Shown piece after piece: positions 22,123 through 30,368 of a stretch of 33,889 nt of DNA. The stretch is from positions 1 through 33,889 of the forward strand of contig JAPHRL010000222.1 of NCBI GenBank assembly GCA_026195755.1, given 5' to 3'. The stretch comes from Kangiella sp. GTDB lineage: Bacteria > Pseudomonadota > Gammaproteobacteria > Enterobacterales > Kangiellaceae. The notes beneath the pieces were generated by a model. That model was not told where the DNA came from and made no database searches. It was given only the letters and a program-made list of their open reading frames with translations. Every line of letters starts with the position of its first letter. Position 1 is the stretch's first letter. A program made the translations under genes and the position numbers.

Positions 22123-22183
22123 GCCATTACCCTCTTAAATTGTTTCAACCAAAACCTAAATAAAGAAAAAATCGAATAGACAT

Positions 22184-22212
22184 AAAAAAACACTCCTGAG
22201 AACAGGAGTGTT
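22184..22212 (-). terminator. Rho-independent terminator after kdsA
   Basis: On the minus strand AACACTCCTG (22212-22203) pairs with CAGGAGTGTT (22198-22189) across a 4-nt loop and is followed by T7. It separates pyrG-kdsA from eno, so eno needs its own promoter in the 60 nt before its start. Confidence 0.92.
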
Positions 22213-22218
22213 AGAAAC

Positions 22219-23079
22219 TTAGAGCAAGTCGCCCTTACCAAACTCGTGGATCGAGTCCTCAATATAGCCGGCCTTTTTGACCACATCGTCCAGCTCTTTC
22301 ATGACACGCAGCATTTCTTCAATGCGATACATGGGGAAAGAGTTAGGGCCATCGCATTTTGCCACTTCAGGATTAGGGTGCGACTCCATAAATACGCCAG
22401 AGACCCCTGCGGCAATCGCGGCTCGCGCCAGCACTGGAATCACATCACGCAAACCACCTGATGTTGAACCTTGGCCACCCGGCAGCTGCGCAGAATGGGT
22501 CGCGTCATATACAATTGGACAACCCGTTTCGCGCATAATCGACAGCGAGCGCATATCTGATACTAAATTATTGTAACCAAAGGAGACACCACGCTCGCAG
22601 ACCATAATATTTTGATTGCCGGTTTCGCGCGCCTTATCAACCACATTTTTCATATCCCATGGCGACAAGAACTGACCTTTTTTGATGTTAACCGGAATAC
22701 CAGGTTCACAAACTTTACGGATGAAGTTAGTTTGACGGCACAGGAAAGCAGGAGTTTGCATCACATCAACCACATCCGCCACTTCTTGCATCGGTGTGTC
22801 TTCATGAACATCGGTTAAGACCGGAACACCCACCTGATCTTTGACTTTTTGTAGAATTCGCAAACCTTCTTCCAAACCAGGCCCGCGGAAACTTTTACTG
22901 GACGACCGATTCGCCTTATCAAACGACGACTTGTAAATATAAGGAATACCCAGTCTGTCAGTCATTTCTTTCATGAAGCCCGCAGTATCAATCGCCAATT
23001 GCTCACTTTCGATTACACAGGGGCCACAAATCAAGAAAAACGGTTTATCCAGACCAACTTCCCAATCCAGTAGTTTCAT
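22219..23079 (-). CDS. kdsA: 3-deoxy-8-phosphooctulonate synthase, metal-dependent type
   Basis: 286 residues. It condenses arabinose 5-phosphate with PEP to Kdo-8-phosphate for lipopolysaccharide core. Motifs: YKSSFDKANRSSSKSFRGPGLEEGL, LTDVHED, QTPAFLCRQT, GVSFGYNNLVSDM and ESHPNPEVAKCDGPNSFP. The N-terminal strand is ICGPCVIES with Cys21, where E. coli KdsA has Asn (GGMNVLES). In this family the Cys marks the class II metal-dependent enzymes such as that of Aquifex. It lies downstream of pyrG (42-nt gap), as in Pseudomonas, and ends at a terminator. Confidence 0.95.
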   Translation of the reverse strand: MKLLDWEVGLDKPFFLICGPCVIESEQLAIDTAGFMKEMTDRLGIPYIYKSSFDKANRSSSKSFRGPGLEEGLRILQKVKDQVGVPVLTDVHEDTPMQEVADVVDVMQTPAFLCRQTNFIRKVCEPGIPVNIKKGQFLSPWDMKNVVDKARETGNQNIMVCERGVSFGYNNLVSDMRSLSIMRETGCPIVYDATHSAQLPGGQGSTSGGLRDVIPVLARAAIAAGVSGVFMESHPNPEVAKCDGPNSFPMYRIEEMLRVMKELDDVVKKAGYIEDSIHEFGKGDLL

Positions 23080-23121
23080 ACTCTCACCTTAATAACTCAT
23101 CTTACCTTAGTAACTATTTGA

Positions 23122-24759
23122 TTAACCCGAGATTTTCTTCTCATGGCAATCTTTTGCCGCATTCACGAATGCACTAAACAAAGGATGTCCATCGCGAGGC
23201 GTCGAAGTGAATTCAGGGTGGAACTGACAAGCCACATACCAAGGGTGATCGTTCAGTTCGACCATTTCTACCAAATGCTTTTCAGTAGAGGTACATGATA
23301 CCACAAGGCCGGCTTCTTCAAGCTTTGGCAGTAAGTTATTGTTAACTTCGTAACGGTGGCGATGACGTTCGTTTATTACTTCACTTTGGTAGATATCAAA
23401 AGCTTTAGTTCCCTTCTTGATGTCAGCTGGCTGGGCACCAAGTCGCATAGTACCGCCCAAATCTGAATCATCGGCACGCTCTTCTTTAGAGCCATCACGA
23501 TTAATCCACTCAGTAATTAAACCAATTACAGGATACGGGCTTTCAGAATTAAACTCTGAGCTGTTAGCATTTTCCATGCCAGCTTTATGGCGAGCATACT
23601 CAATCACCGCCACCTGCATACCTAAGCAGATGCCTAGATAAGGAATTTTGTTTTCACGCGCATACTGAGCAGTAGCAATTTTACCTTCAACACCACGCTC
23701 GCCGAACCCACCAGGAATCAAGATGGCATCCATATCTTTAAGCAAGACAGTGCCTTTCTTTTCAATATCCTGGGAGTCGATATAATGAATTTTTACCGAT
23801 TGACGAGTATGCAAACCAGCGTGCTTTAACGCTTCGGTCAATGACTTGTAGGCTTCGGTAAGATCCATGTACTTACCAACCATGGCGATATTAACCTCAC
23901 CTTTTGGATTGGCTTCGCGGTACAGGACTTCTTCCCATTCCGATAAATTGGCTTCTGGAGCTTTAATTTCAAAACGCTCACAAATGAAGTCATCAACATG
24001 CTGATTCAATAAAATCGCAGGGATACGGTAAATACTATCGACGTCTTGCAGCGAAATTACCGCCCGCTCTTTAACGTTAGTGAACAAGGCAATCTTACCG
24101 CGTTCACTGGCTGGGATGGAGCGATCAGAACGACAAATCAACATGTCTGGCTGTATACCAATCGAACGTAATTCTTTTACTGAGTGCTGGGTAGGCTTGG
24201 TTTTTAACTCACCGGCTGTAGCGATATAAGGCAATAAGGTCAAATGTACAAACATGGCATTTTCTTTGCCTACTTCAAAGCGCAACTGACGAATCGCTTC
24301 CATGAAAGGTAATGACTCAATGTCACCCACAGTACCGCCGATCTCAACCATCGCGATATCGGCACCCTTGGCGCCTTCGATGATTTTATGCTTAATTTCA
24401 TCAGTGATATGAGGAATAACCTGAACGGTGCCGCCCAAATAGTCGCCACGACGTTCTTTTTTCAAAACATCCGAATAAACGCGGCCAGTAGTGAAGTTGT
24501 TGCGCTGATGCATGCGAGTACGCACGAAACGCTCATAGTGGCCCAAATCCATATCGGTTTCTGCGCCATCTTCAGTCACAAACACTTCACCGTGCTGGAA
24601 TGGGCTCATAGTGCCGGGGTCAACGTTAATATAAGGGTCCAGTTTCAACATGGTCACTTTCAAACCACGCGATTCTAGCAATGCAGCAATCGAAGCCGCC
24701 GCAATACCCTTACCCAAAGAAGAAACAACACCACCGGTAACAAATACGTACTTGGTCAT
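23122..24759 (-). CDS. pyrG: CTP synthase
   Basis: 545 residues, full length. The N-terminal synthetase domain starts YVFVTGGVVSSLGKGIAAASIA with the ATP loop and contains DPYINVDPGTMSPFQHGEVFV and EIGGTVGDIES. The C-terminal glutamine amidotransferase domain has IPGGFGERG, the nucleophile LGICLGMQVA, GTMRLGAQ and the His-Glu FHPEFTSTP. It aminates UTP to CTP. It is the first gene of pyrG-kdsA. The 320-nt gap upstream probably holds its promoter. Confidence 0.97.
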   Translation of the reverse strand: MTKYVFVTGGVVSSLGKGIAAASIAALLESRGLKVTMLKLDPYINVDPGTMSPFQHGEVFVTEDGAETDMDLGHYERFVRTRMHQRNNFTTGRVYSDVLKKERRGDYLGGTVQVIPHITDEIKHKIIEGAKGADIAMVEIGGTVGDIESLPFMEAIRQLRFEVGKENAMFVHLTLLPYIATAGELKTKPTQHSVKELRSIGIQPDMLICRSDRSIPASERGKIALFTNVKERAVISLQDVDSIYRIPAILLNQHVDDFICERFEIKAPEANLSEWEEVLYREANPKGEVNIAMVGKYMDLTEAYKSLTEALKHAGLHTRQSVKIHYIDSQDIEKKGTVLLKDMDAILIPGGFGERGVEGKIATAQYARENKIPYLGICLGMQVAVIEYARHKAGMENANSSEFNSESPYPVIGLITEWINRDGSKEERADDSDLGGTMRLGAQPADIKKGTKAFDIYQSEVINERHRHRYEVNNNLLPKLEEAGLVVSCTSTEKHLVEMVELNDHPWYVACQFHPEFTSTPRDGHPLFSAFVNAAKDCHEKKISG

Positions 24760-25082
24760 AAGCCTAACCCAACTTAAATAATTGCGAGCAGCTAGCTCTG
24801 CTCAAAAAAACCATAAACAACTATATATAAATTTTGCCAATGCAAAAATCGGCCTGAAGGCCTTATATATCGTAGCTTTTCGAATTCTGACACACTTAAA
24901 ATCGGCCAAGGAGCTCGGCCAAATGTCGATGAGAAGAAAGGGTCTCAAGACGGGAAGGCAGTATATCAAAAAGGGCGGAGCATTGGCGAGGAGTTTTTGT
25001 AAATACTTGGACCGAAGCTTGAGAGTCGGGAGATTAAGGGTGAGGAAGTGAAGGCCATTAAAATGAAATGGCCTTTCTTAAA
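24760..25082. other. Intergenic region upstream of pyrG
   Basis: No gene is supported. Near pyrG the minus strand holds an AT-rich stretch (TTTATATATAG near 24820-24832) that could include its promoter, and small inverted repeats GAGCAG/CTGCTC (24786-24803) and GGCCT/AGGCC (24851-24862). The right half (about 24900-25050) is strongly purine-rich on the plus strand. An 89-codon Lys/Arg-rich frame spans 24782-25051 but resembles nothing and has no ribosome-binding site. Confidence 0.4.
25051..25080 (+). terminator. Hairpin with short T-tract, 3' of the XRE-DUF805 gene
   Basis: AAGGCCATT (25051-25059) and AATGGCCTT (25067-25075) form a 9-bp stem with a 7-nt loop, followed on the plus strand by TTTCTTA. 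The weak T-run favours the plus strand, where no recognised gene ends. On the minus strand it would follow the XRE-DUF805 stop but lacks a T-run. Confidence 0.45.
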
Positions 25083-25667
25083 TCAGGGCTTCAAGGTCGC
25101 GCCCTCCTCACTAGCAGTCTCCTGCCCTTGAGATTCACCTTTCAAAGCTAACATAATAAACACTGGCACAAAGCCGAAAGGCACTAAAAACAATAGCTGA
25201 CACCAGCCACTGTGGCCAACGTCATTAAAACGCCGAGTACCAGCAGCTAACAGCGGTAACAGGGTTAAAATAGCGATAATCAGGTACAGCTTCTCATGCA
25301 GAACTTTCGAAATGGCGGCAATGAGCAAAACAAACAGAAAAAACCACCAATACTCAGCTCTGGAAGCTCTACCCTCAAAATTCGCATAATTGATAAAACA
25401 ATATTTAGCCGCAGTAAATAGATACATGGAAGCCTCACCGGTCTCGGGCTTGTCGATTTCAGGCTGCCCGCTTTCGGGAACAGTTAAATCATCCGGCGAA
25501 ACCTCAAAGACTGCAGCCAAAGCCCGAACAGTTTCGATGGATGCTTTGCCAGAGCTTTCTAAGCGCTGAATGGTTCTTAGGTTAAGACCGCATGCATCAC
25601 TTAATTGTTGCTGTGACCAATGTTTATTGGCACGTAGTTGTTTTACCAATTCTGAATTAATTCTCAT
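25083..25667 (-). CDS. XRE-family HTH regulator fused to DUF805 membrane domain
   Basis: 194 residues. Residues ~5-62 are a Cro/C1-type helix-turn-helix (LVKQLRANKHWSQQQLSDACGLNLRTIQRLESSG, then TVRALAAVFEVSPDDLT). A Glu/Pro-rich linker follows. Residues ~80-178 form a DUF805 domain with three to four membrane segments and the family signature NFEGRASRAEYWWFF, later RRFNDVGHSGW. The protein should be a DNA-binding factor anchored in the inner membrane. What it senses is unknown. It is divergent from yaiI. Three TTACG-type direct repeats 59-89 bp upstream of its start are a plausible self-operator. Confidence 0.88.
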   Translation of the reverse strand: MRINSELVKQLRANKHWSQQQLSDACGLNLRTIQRLESSGKASIETVRALAAVFEVSPDDLTVPESGQPEIDKPETGEASMYLFTAAKYCFINYANFEGRASRAEYWWFFLFVLLIAAISKVLHEKLYLIIAILTLLPLLAAGTRRFNDVGHSGWCQLLFLVPFGFVPVFIMLALKGESQGQETASEEGATLKP

Positions 25668-25725
25668 CTAACTAGCTCTTATTCCCTGAATGAGACTCTA
25701 ATATAAAGAAAATTAAGCAATATAG

Positions 25726-25756
25726 TTACGACATTTTTACGTCTTTGTTTACGACA
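25726..25756. promoter_or_regulatory. Three phased direct repeats, likely operator of the XRE-DUF805 gene
   Basis: TTACGACA (25726-25733), TTACGTCT (25737-25744) and TTACGACA (25749-25756) begin 11 and 12 bp apart, close to one helical turn. They lie in the divergent gap between the HTH gene and yaiI. An HTH protein binding one face of the DNA would fit this spacing. Confidence 0.5.
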
Positions 25757-25848
25757 CTAAACGGCAGGAATTATTTTTTGCTCAATAAAACAGTGACTTG
25801 GCATTAAATGGTGTAAAATAGAGCAAATGTAGAATTGCTGGAATCATC

Positions 25849-26292
25849 ATGAAAATCTGGGTTGATGCCGACGCCTGCCCCGTAGTTATCAAAGATATTC
25901 TGTTTCGCGCGGCAGAGCGTACCAAAACACCTTTAACGCTGGTCGCCAACCAGTTTATTCGCACGCCACCCTCGCCCTACCTCAAAGCAATCCAGGTCAG
26001 TTCTGGCTTTGATGTGGCGGATGATGAAATAGTACAACGTGCAGAAAAAGGCGATTTGGTCATTACTTCGGATATTCCGTTGGCTGCCGAGGTCATTGAA
26101 AAAGGCTGCCAGGCATTGAGTCCACGCGGTGAGTTATTCACAAAGGATAATATTCGAGGGCGGCTCAATATGCGTGACTTTATGGATACCATGCGCTCAA
26201 GCGGCATTCACACCGGAGGTCCACCACCACTGAGTCAGACAGACCGGATGAATTTCGCCAATCACCTAGATAGGATTTTGGCGAAGGGCTAA
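25849..26292 (+). CDS. yaiI: YaiI/YqxD family protein (UPF0178, DUF188)
   Basis: 147 residues, typical of UPF0178. The family pattern is complete: MKIWVDADACPVVIKDILFRAAER, VANQFIRTP, GFDVADDEIVQRAEKGDLVITSDIPLAAE, ALSPRGELFTKDNI and GGPPPLSQTDRMNFANHLDRIL. The conserved acidic residues and PIN-like fold suggest a nuclease-like active site, but no activity is established. TAAAAT about 30 nt upstream is a possible -10. It converges on mazG with only 25 nt between stops and no clear terminator. Confidence 0.92.
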   Translation: MKIWVDADACPVVIKDILFRAAERTKTPLTLVANQFIRTPPSPYLKAIQVSSGFDVADDEIVQRAEKGDLVITSDIPLAAEVIEKGCQALSPRGELFTKDNIRGRLNMRDFMDTMRSSGIHTGGPPPLSQTDRMNFANHLDRILAKG

Positions 26293-26317
26293 ATGATAAA
26301 CAGGGAATGACTTGCTT

Positions 26318-27151
26318 TCACCGTTTAACGGTTTGCCATCCTTCATCCAGCTGCTTAACCGCACGCCATCCCTCATCCAGCTGCTCTAGAGTCGCGCTAT
26401 CCACAGACAAGCTGCTCTGAGCCAAATAGTCTTCCAGCTTTCTGAATCGGGTCTCAAACTTGCGGGCGCTTTTACGCAGTGCCGCTTCGGCGTCTACTTT
26501 TAGGTGGCGCGAAAGATTTACACAGGAAAATAGCAAGTCGCCAATCTCTTCTTCAATGTTTTGCTGGTCATTGTTAGCGATAGCCTGTTTGAGCTCTTGA
26601 ATCTCTTCTTCAATTTTATCAATCACACCACTGATTTCGGGCCAGTCAAAACCATGACGGCCAACGCGCTTTTGCATTTTCTGGGCTAGCGACAAAGCAG
26701 GAAAATGTTTGGGCAAATCATCCAGCAAGCTGGTATTGGACTCATCTTTACCCTGGCGCTCTTGATGCTTCTGTTGCTCCCAGTTCTTTTTCAGTTCTTC
26801 ATCAGTCACAAACTCTTTATCACCAAACACATGCGGATGACGGCTGACGAGTTTGTCAGAAACCTTTTCGGCAATCGACTCAAAATCAAAGCGCCCTTCT
26901 TCCTGCCCTATCTGGGCATAGAATATAACCTGAAACAGCAGATCACCCAGTTCGCCATGTAACTCTTCAAAGTCGCCACGTTCGATGGCGTCTGCCACTT
27001 CATAGGCCTCTTCCAGCGTATAGGGAACGATGGTCTCGTAAGTTTGTTTACGATCCCAGGGGCAGCCTGAAATCGGATCACGCAACGCCTGCATGATGGT
27101 CATCAGTCGTTGCGTTTGTGGCAGTGCTGTAAGAACGGTTGTATCACTCAT
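26318..27151 (-). CDS. mazG: Nucleoside triphosphate pyrophosphohydrolase MazG
   Basis: 277 residues with two MazG repeats, each bearing the EExx..ExxD magnesium motif: PYTLEEAYEVADAIERGDFEELHGELGDLLFQVIF (~45-80) and IEEEIQELKQAI then IEEEIGDLLFSCVNLSRHL (~190-225). CPWDRKQTYET near the start is typical. It hydrolyses NTPs to NMP and PPi and in E. coli tempers ppGpp-linked starvation responses. It lies 11 nt after relA, consistent with co-transcription. The C-terminal ten codons are duplicated in tandem (QLDEGWRAVK then QLDEGWQTVK), so the final helix is present twice. Confidence 0.95.
   Translation of the reverse strand: MSDTTVLTALPQTQRLMTIMQALRDPISGCPWDRKQTYETIVPYTLEEAYEVADAIERGDFEELHGELGDLLFQVIFYAQIGQEEGRFDFESIAEKVSDKLVSRHPHVFGDKEFVTDEELKKNWEQQKHQERQGKDESNTSLLDDLPKHFPALSLAQKMQKRVGRHGFDWPEISGVIDKIEEEIQELKQAIANNDQQNIEEEIGDLLFSCVNLSRHLKVDAEAALRKSARKFETRFRKLEDYLAQSSLSVDSATLEQLDEGWRAVKQLDEGWQTVKR
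26328..26387. repeat. 30-bp tandem duplication at the 3' end of mazG
   Basis: Two adjacent near-identical 30-bp units share GCCATCC(T/C)TCATCCAGCTGCT, beginning at 26335 and 26365. The duplication is in frame and repeats ten C-terminal residues of MazG. The few differences lie partly at synonymous positions, which suggests both copies are translated and tolerated. Confidence 0.75.
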
Positions 27152-27162
27152 AAGTTAACTAT

Positions 27163-29373
27163 TTATCCGCGTCGTCTTTGGACTTTAAAAATATTAGGCA
27201 ATTGCTTGAGCAGTGTAATGACTCGCTGCAAATCTTCAAGCTGTGATAACTCAACTTCTATGTTGATCTGAACCTGTTCTCCACGCTTGCTAGTTGATAA
27301 GTCGGTTACGCCAGCATTTTCATTAGCAAGCACCGTAGTAATGTCTTTAAGCAAGCTTTTTCGATCCATTGCAAAGATCACCAAATCCACAGCATAAGCA
27401 TTACTAGACTCAGCTTCCCACTGCACCGGAATAATCCGTTCGGGTTTATCACGCAGCGCTTTCTTGGCGTGGGTACAATCTTTCAGGTGAATCACAATAC
27501 CGCGGCCCTGAGTAACATACCCAATAATATCTTCACCCGGTACTGGTTTACAGCACTTGGCAATACTGGTCAGCAGGTCGCCGACTCCTGACACTGACAC
27601 ATCGCTGAAAGATTTACGCTTGGATTTTTTGCGCAGAACCGGCTTGATATCACGTTGTGGCTGTTTAGATTCAAGTAGCTCTTTAGCACGATTAATAGCC
27701 TGCGTAATACCAAGATTACCAGTGCCGATCTTGGTGTACATTTCCACATCACTGGACAAATGCAATTTTTGTGCCAATTCTCGATACGGAACATTCGCCA
27801 AATCATTACGCGCTAATTCTTTTTCTAAAAGCAGACGGCCAGCATTGGCATTATCTTCCTGATCCAGTTTATTAAAAAACTGCTGAATTTTATGGCGGGT
27901 GCGACTGCTATTGATGTACCCATTGTGTGGAATCAACCAATCTCGACTCGGTGATTCTTCTTTTTGCGTCATAATCTCTATGACTTCGCCAGTCTGCACC
28001 TGATAAGTTAATGGCACGATTCGACCATTAATTTTAGCGCCCACGCAACGATGACCGATCGAGCTGTGAATTCTATAAGCAAAATCAATCGGCGTGCTGC
28101 CAGCCGGTAAATCGATAACCTTGCCCTGTGGCGTAAACACAAACACACGATCTTCGGAAACCGAGCTTTGAAATTCATGCATCAATTCATCCGCATTAAC
28201 ATCCGCCAGCTCACTTTGCCATTCCAGTAATTGGCGCATCCAAGCAATTTTATCGTCAACGCCCACTTTGGCTAAGTTGGCACCTTCTTTGTATGCCCAG
28301 TGTGCAGCAATCCCTTTTTCAGATTCCTCGTGCATCTGGAATGTACGGATCTGAATTTCAAGAATTTTGCCTTCCGGCCCAACCACTGCTGTATGAATCG
28401 AGCGATAGCCATTCTCTTTTGGGGTTGCTACATAATCATCAAACTCTTTGGGAATATGTTGCCATTCGCCATGCACAATGCCGAGCGCCCCATAACAATC
28501 CTGTACCCGCTCAACCAGAATTCGTACAGCGCGAACATCATAAATTTCCTCAAAACCCACCTTCTTACGGGTCATCTTTTTCCAGATGCTGTAAATATGC
28601 TTTACGCGACCACTGACTTCGCCTTTGATGTTTTCTTCTTTGAGTTTTTGCTCAAGCAATTGAGTAACATCATCAATATAACGTTCGCGATCAACCCGTT
28701 TTTCTTTTAAGTTTTTAGCAATTGACAGGTAAGCTTCCGGCTCAAGGTAACGGAATGATAAATCCTCCAGTTCCCACTTAAGCTGACCAATACCAAGACG
28801 ATTAGCCAATGGGGCAAAAATATTTTTCGTTTCGCGAGCAAAAGTTAATTGAGTCTCGCGACTGGAATCCTTGATATGACGGAGTGAGACAACCCGGTCA
28901 GCCAGCTTTAACAAGACAACTCGCGCATCATTCACCATACCCAGAAGCATCTTACGCAAACTTTCCACCTGCTGATGGTCATTTTCAGCACCGGTTTCCT
29001 GCTGTAAGCTACGCATAGCCTCCATTTGGCCAGCACCTTCCACCAGACCGGCAATAGTAGAGCCCACCTTATCTTTAATCGTTTCGATTTTGATAGAACC
29101 GGCAATCACAGAAGGCAACAAAACCGCGGCCGTCAAAGTATCAGGATCCGCATTGAAATGCGTCAAAACCTCAGCCAACTCAAGCCCCGCCGCCAAAGTA
29201 TTCAGCTTTAAAACAGGCGTCACCGATACATTCTGCTGCGCCATCGTCACCGCCTTCTGCAGCTTAGACTTAGGCTTACCATCAACCGTCAATTGATTCA
29301 GCTCAAGCCACTGCTCAAACGAAAACTGCGAATTATCAACCAGCTCAAATATATCGTGATCTTTACGTTTCAT
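27163..29373 (-). CDS. relA: GTP pyrophosphokinase RelA
   Basis: 736 residues, full length. The N-terminal hydrolase-like domain has lost the HD metal motif (AAVLLPSVIAGSI), as in RelA and unlike SpoT. The synthetase domain has YDVRAVRILVERVQDCY, IPKEFDDYVATPKENGYRSIHTAV and ILEIQIRTFQMH with the E.DD-type acidic motif. TGS, helical/zinc-finger and C-terminal ACT (VDLVIFAMDRKSLLKDITTVLA) domains follow. It makes (p)ppGpp on starved ribosomes. His starvation would trigger both RelA and the his attenuators here. It is followed by mazG after 11 nt. Confidence 0.96.
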   Translation of the reverse strand: MKRKDHDIFELVDNSQFSFEQWLELNQLTVDGKPKSKLQKAVTMAQQNVSVTPVLKLNTLAAGLELAEVLTHFNADPDTLTAAVLLPSVIAGSIKIETIKDKVGSTIAGLVEGAGQMEAMRSLQQETGAENDHQQVESLRKMLLGMVNDARVVLLKLADRVVSLRHIKDSSRETQLTFARETKNIFAPLANRLGIGQLKWELEDLSFRYLEPEAYLSIAKNLKEKRVDRERYIDDVTQLLEQKLKEENIKGEVSGRVKHIYSIWKKMTRKKVGFEEIYDVRAVRILVERVQDCYGALGIVHGEWQHIPKEFDDYVATPKENGYRSIHTAVVGPEGKILEIQIRTFQMHEESEKGIAAHWAYKEGANLAKVGVDDKIAWMRQLLEWQSELADVNADELMHEFQSSVSEDRVFVFTPQGKVIDLPAGSTPIDFAYRIHSSIGHRCVGAKINGRIVPLTYQVQTGEVIEIMTQKEESPSRDWLIPHNGYINSSRTRHKIQQFFNKLDQEDNANAGRLLLEKELARNDLANVPYRELAQKLHLSSDVEMYTKIGTGNLGITQAINRAKELLESKQPQRDIKPVLRKKSKRKSFSDVSVSGVGDLLTSIAKCCKPVPGEDIIGYVTQGRGIVIHLKDCTHAKKALRDKPERIIPVQWEAESSNAYAVDLVIFAMDRKSLLKDITTVLANENAGVTDLSTSKRGEQVQINIEVELSQLEDLQRVITLLKQLPNIFKVQRRRG

Positions 29374-29618
29374 AATCTGGGTTCTTATTCTGTCCTTGGG
29401 ATAGGTCTAATTTTGTGGCCGTCTACAATAACGAAAAGCCTATATTAGCAGTATTGGTTTTTATTGGAAGTGGAGAAAAGTAACCAGGGTGTAAGCAAGT
29501 GTTTTGGTGCTTATTGGATCGCAAAGAGACTAGCTGATTATTAATGCCTGCGTATTTTTCTTGTCCATATAAATAAGCTATAGTCCTACTGACGAATAGT
29601 ATTCTCAATAGGATCTTC

Positions 29619-30116
29619 ATGAAAACATTAGCCTTTATAACACTTTTAAGTTTGATTAGTTCAGTTGAGTCAGTAGAGATAACGAACTTTAAAGCAGGCC
29701 TTGCCTGTACTGATGGTGAAACATTTGGCTGGATTTGCCACGAAACAAATGACATCTACATTACTGGACAAGGAAAATGTGTTTATAACAAGCAAGAAAA
29801 ACCTTGCACATGGCACGGATTCTCTTTTGATTACACTGGAGTGACAGAAGAAACAGAAATAAGCTGTAATATAGAGACATCAGTCCCAAGTAACCTCGGA
29901 AATCCAAAAGAAGAAATTTCAAAGAATCAGAACAGTTCAGAATTTATTTTAGAAGTACCAATTGGAGATGGTCATTTTTTCAATCCTCAATACAGCGTTT
30001 TGTCGTTTAATGATGACTCTCCCATTGTTGTAAAAAGAACATCTTGCTTCGTTGCAGATAAACTTTTATTTGAAATCAATAACCGACACATCTACCCTTC
30101 TAACCCACTAAAATAG
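29619..30116 (+). CDS. Secreted cysteine-containing protein of unknown function
   Basis: 165 residues. The start MKTLAFITLLSLISSVESVE looks like a Sec signal peptide cleaved near residue 18-20. The mature part has several Cys (LACTDGETFGWICHE, GKCVYNKQEKPCTW, ISCNIET, RTSCFVADKLL), which could form disulfides in the periplasm. No domain is recognised. A putative -10 TATAGT (near 29579) precedes it, but no strong -35 or Shine-Dalgarno. It is a single gene, divergent from relA and AT-rich compared with its neighbours, so it may have been acquired. Confidence 0.7.
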   Translation: MKTLAFITLLSLISSVESVEITNFKAGLACTDGETFGWICHETNDIYITGQGKCVYNKQEKPCTWHGFSFDYTGVTEETEISCNIETSVPSNLGNPKEEISKNQNSSEFILEVPIGDGHFFNPQYSVLSFNDDSPIVVKRTSCFVADKLLFEINNRHIYPSNPLK

Positions 30117-30186
30117 TATGTGTCAGTTGAGATGAAGAGTGAACCAGAGCGAAGCCTGCCCTCGCGCGCAACATTATTAATAATAA

Positions 30187-30220
30187 GTCACTGGACCCCG
30201 TGGTTAAACCACGGGGTGAC
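30187..30220. repeat. REP-like perfect palindrome (ACCCCGTGG type)
   Basis: A 23-bp palindrome, ACCCCGTGGTT / A / AACCACGGGGT (30195-30217), is flanked by GTCA on the left and TGAC on the right. It resembles the widespread proteobacterial intergenic repeat with CCCGTGG...CCACGGG cores next to GTCAC/GTGAC ends (from memory). No T-run follows, so it is not a simple terminator. Confidence 0.7.
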
Positions 30221-30368
30221 AAGATAATAGAGTTATTAAAAAAGTATTAACTGAATATTTACCATTAACCTTACAGGCCAGAAAGAACTAAAATGCTTAA
30301 GTTCACGGCAAAGAGTTGCGAAAGAGCGAGGTAATATTTCCTCAGCGAACGACACACTTTCCGACATG

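Noticed and set aside
24782..25051. 89-codon Lys/Arg-rich plus-strand frame next to pyrG
   Set aside because: No ribosome-binding site, no family resemblance and unnatural composition caused by the purine-rich strand. Kept only as a possible RNA region.
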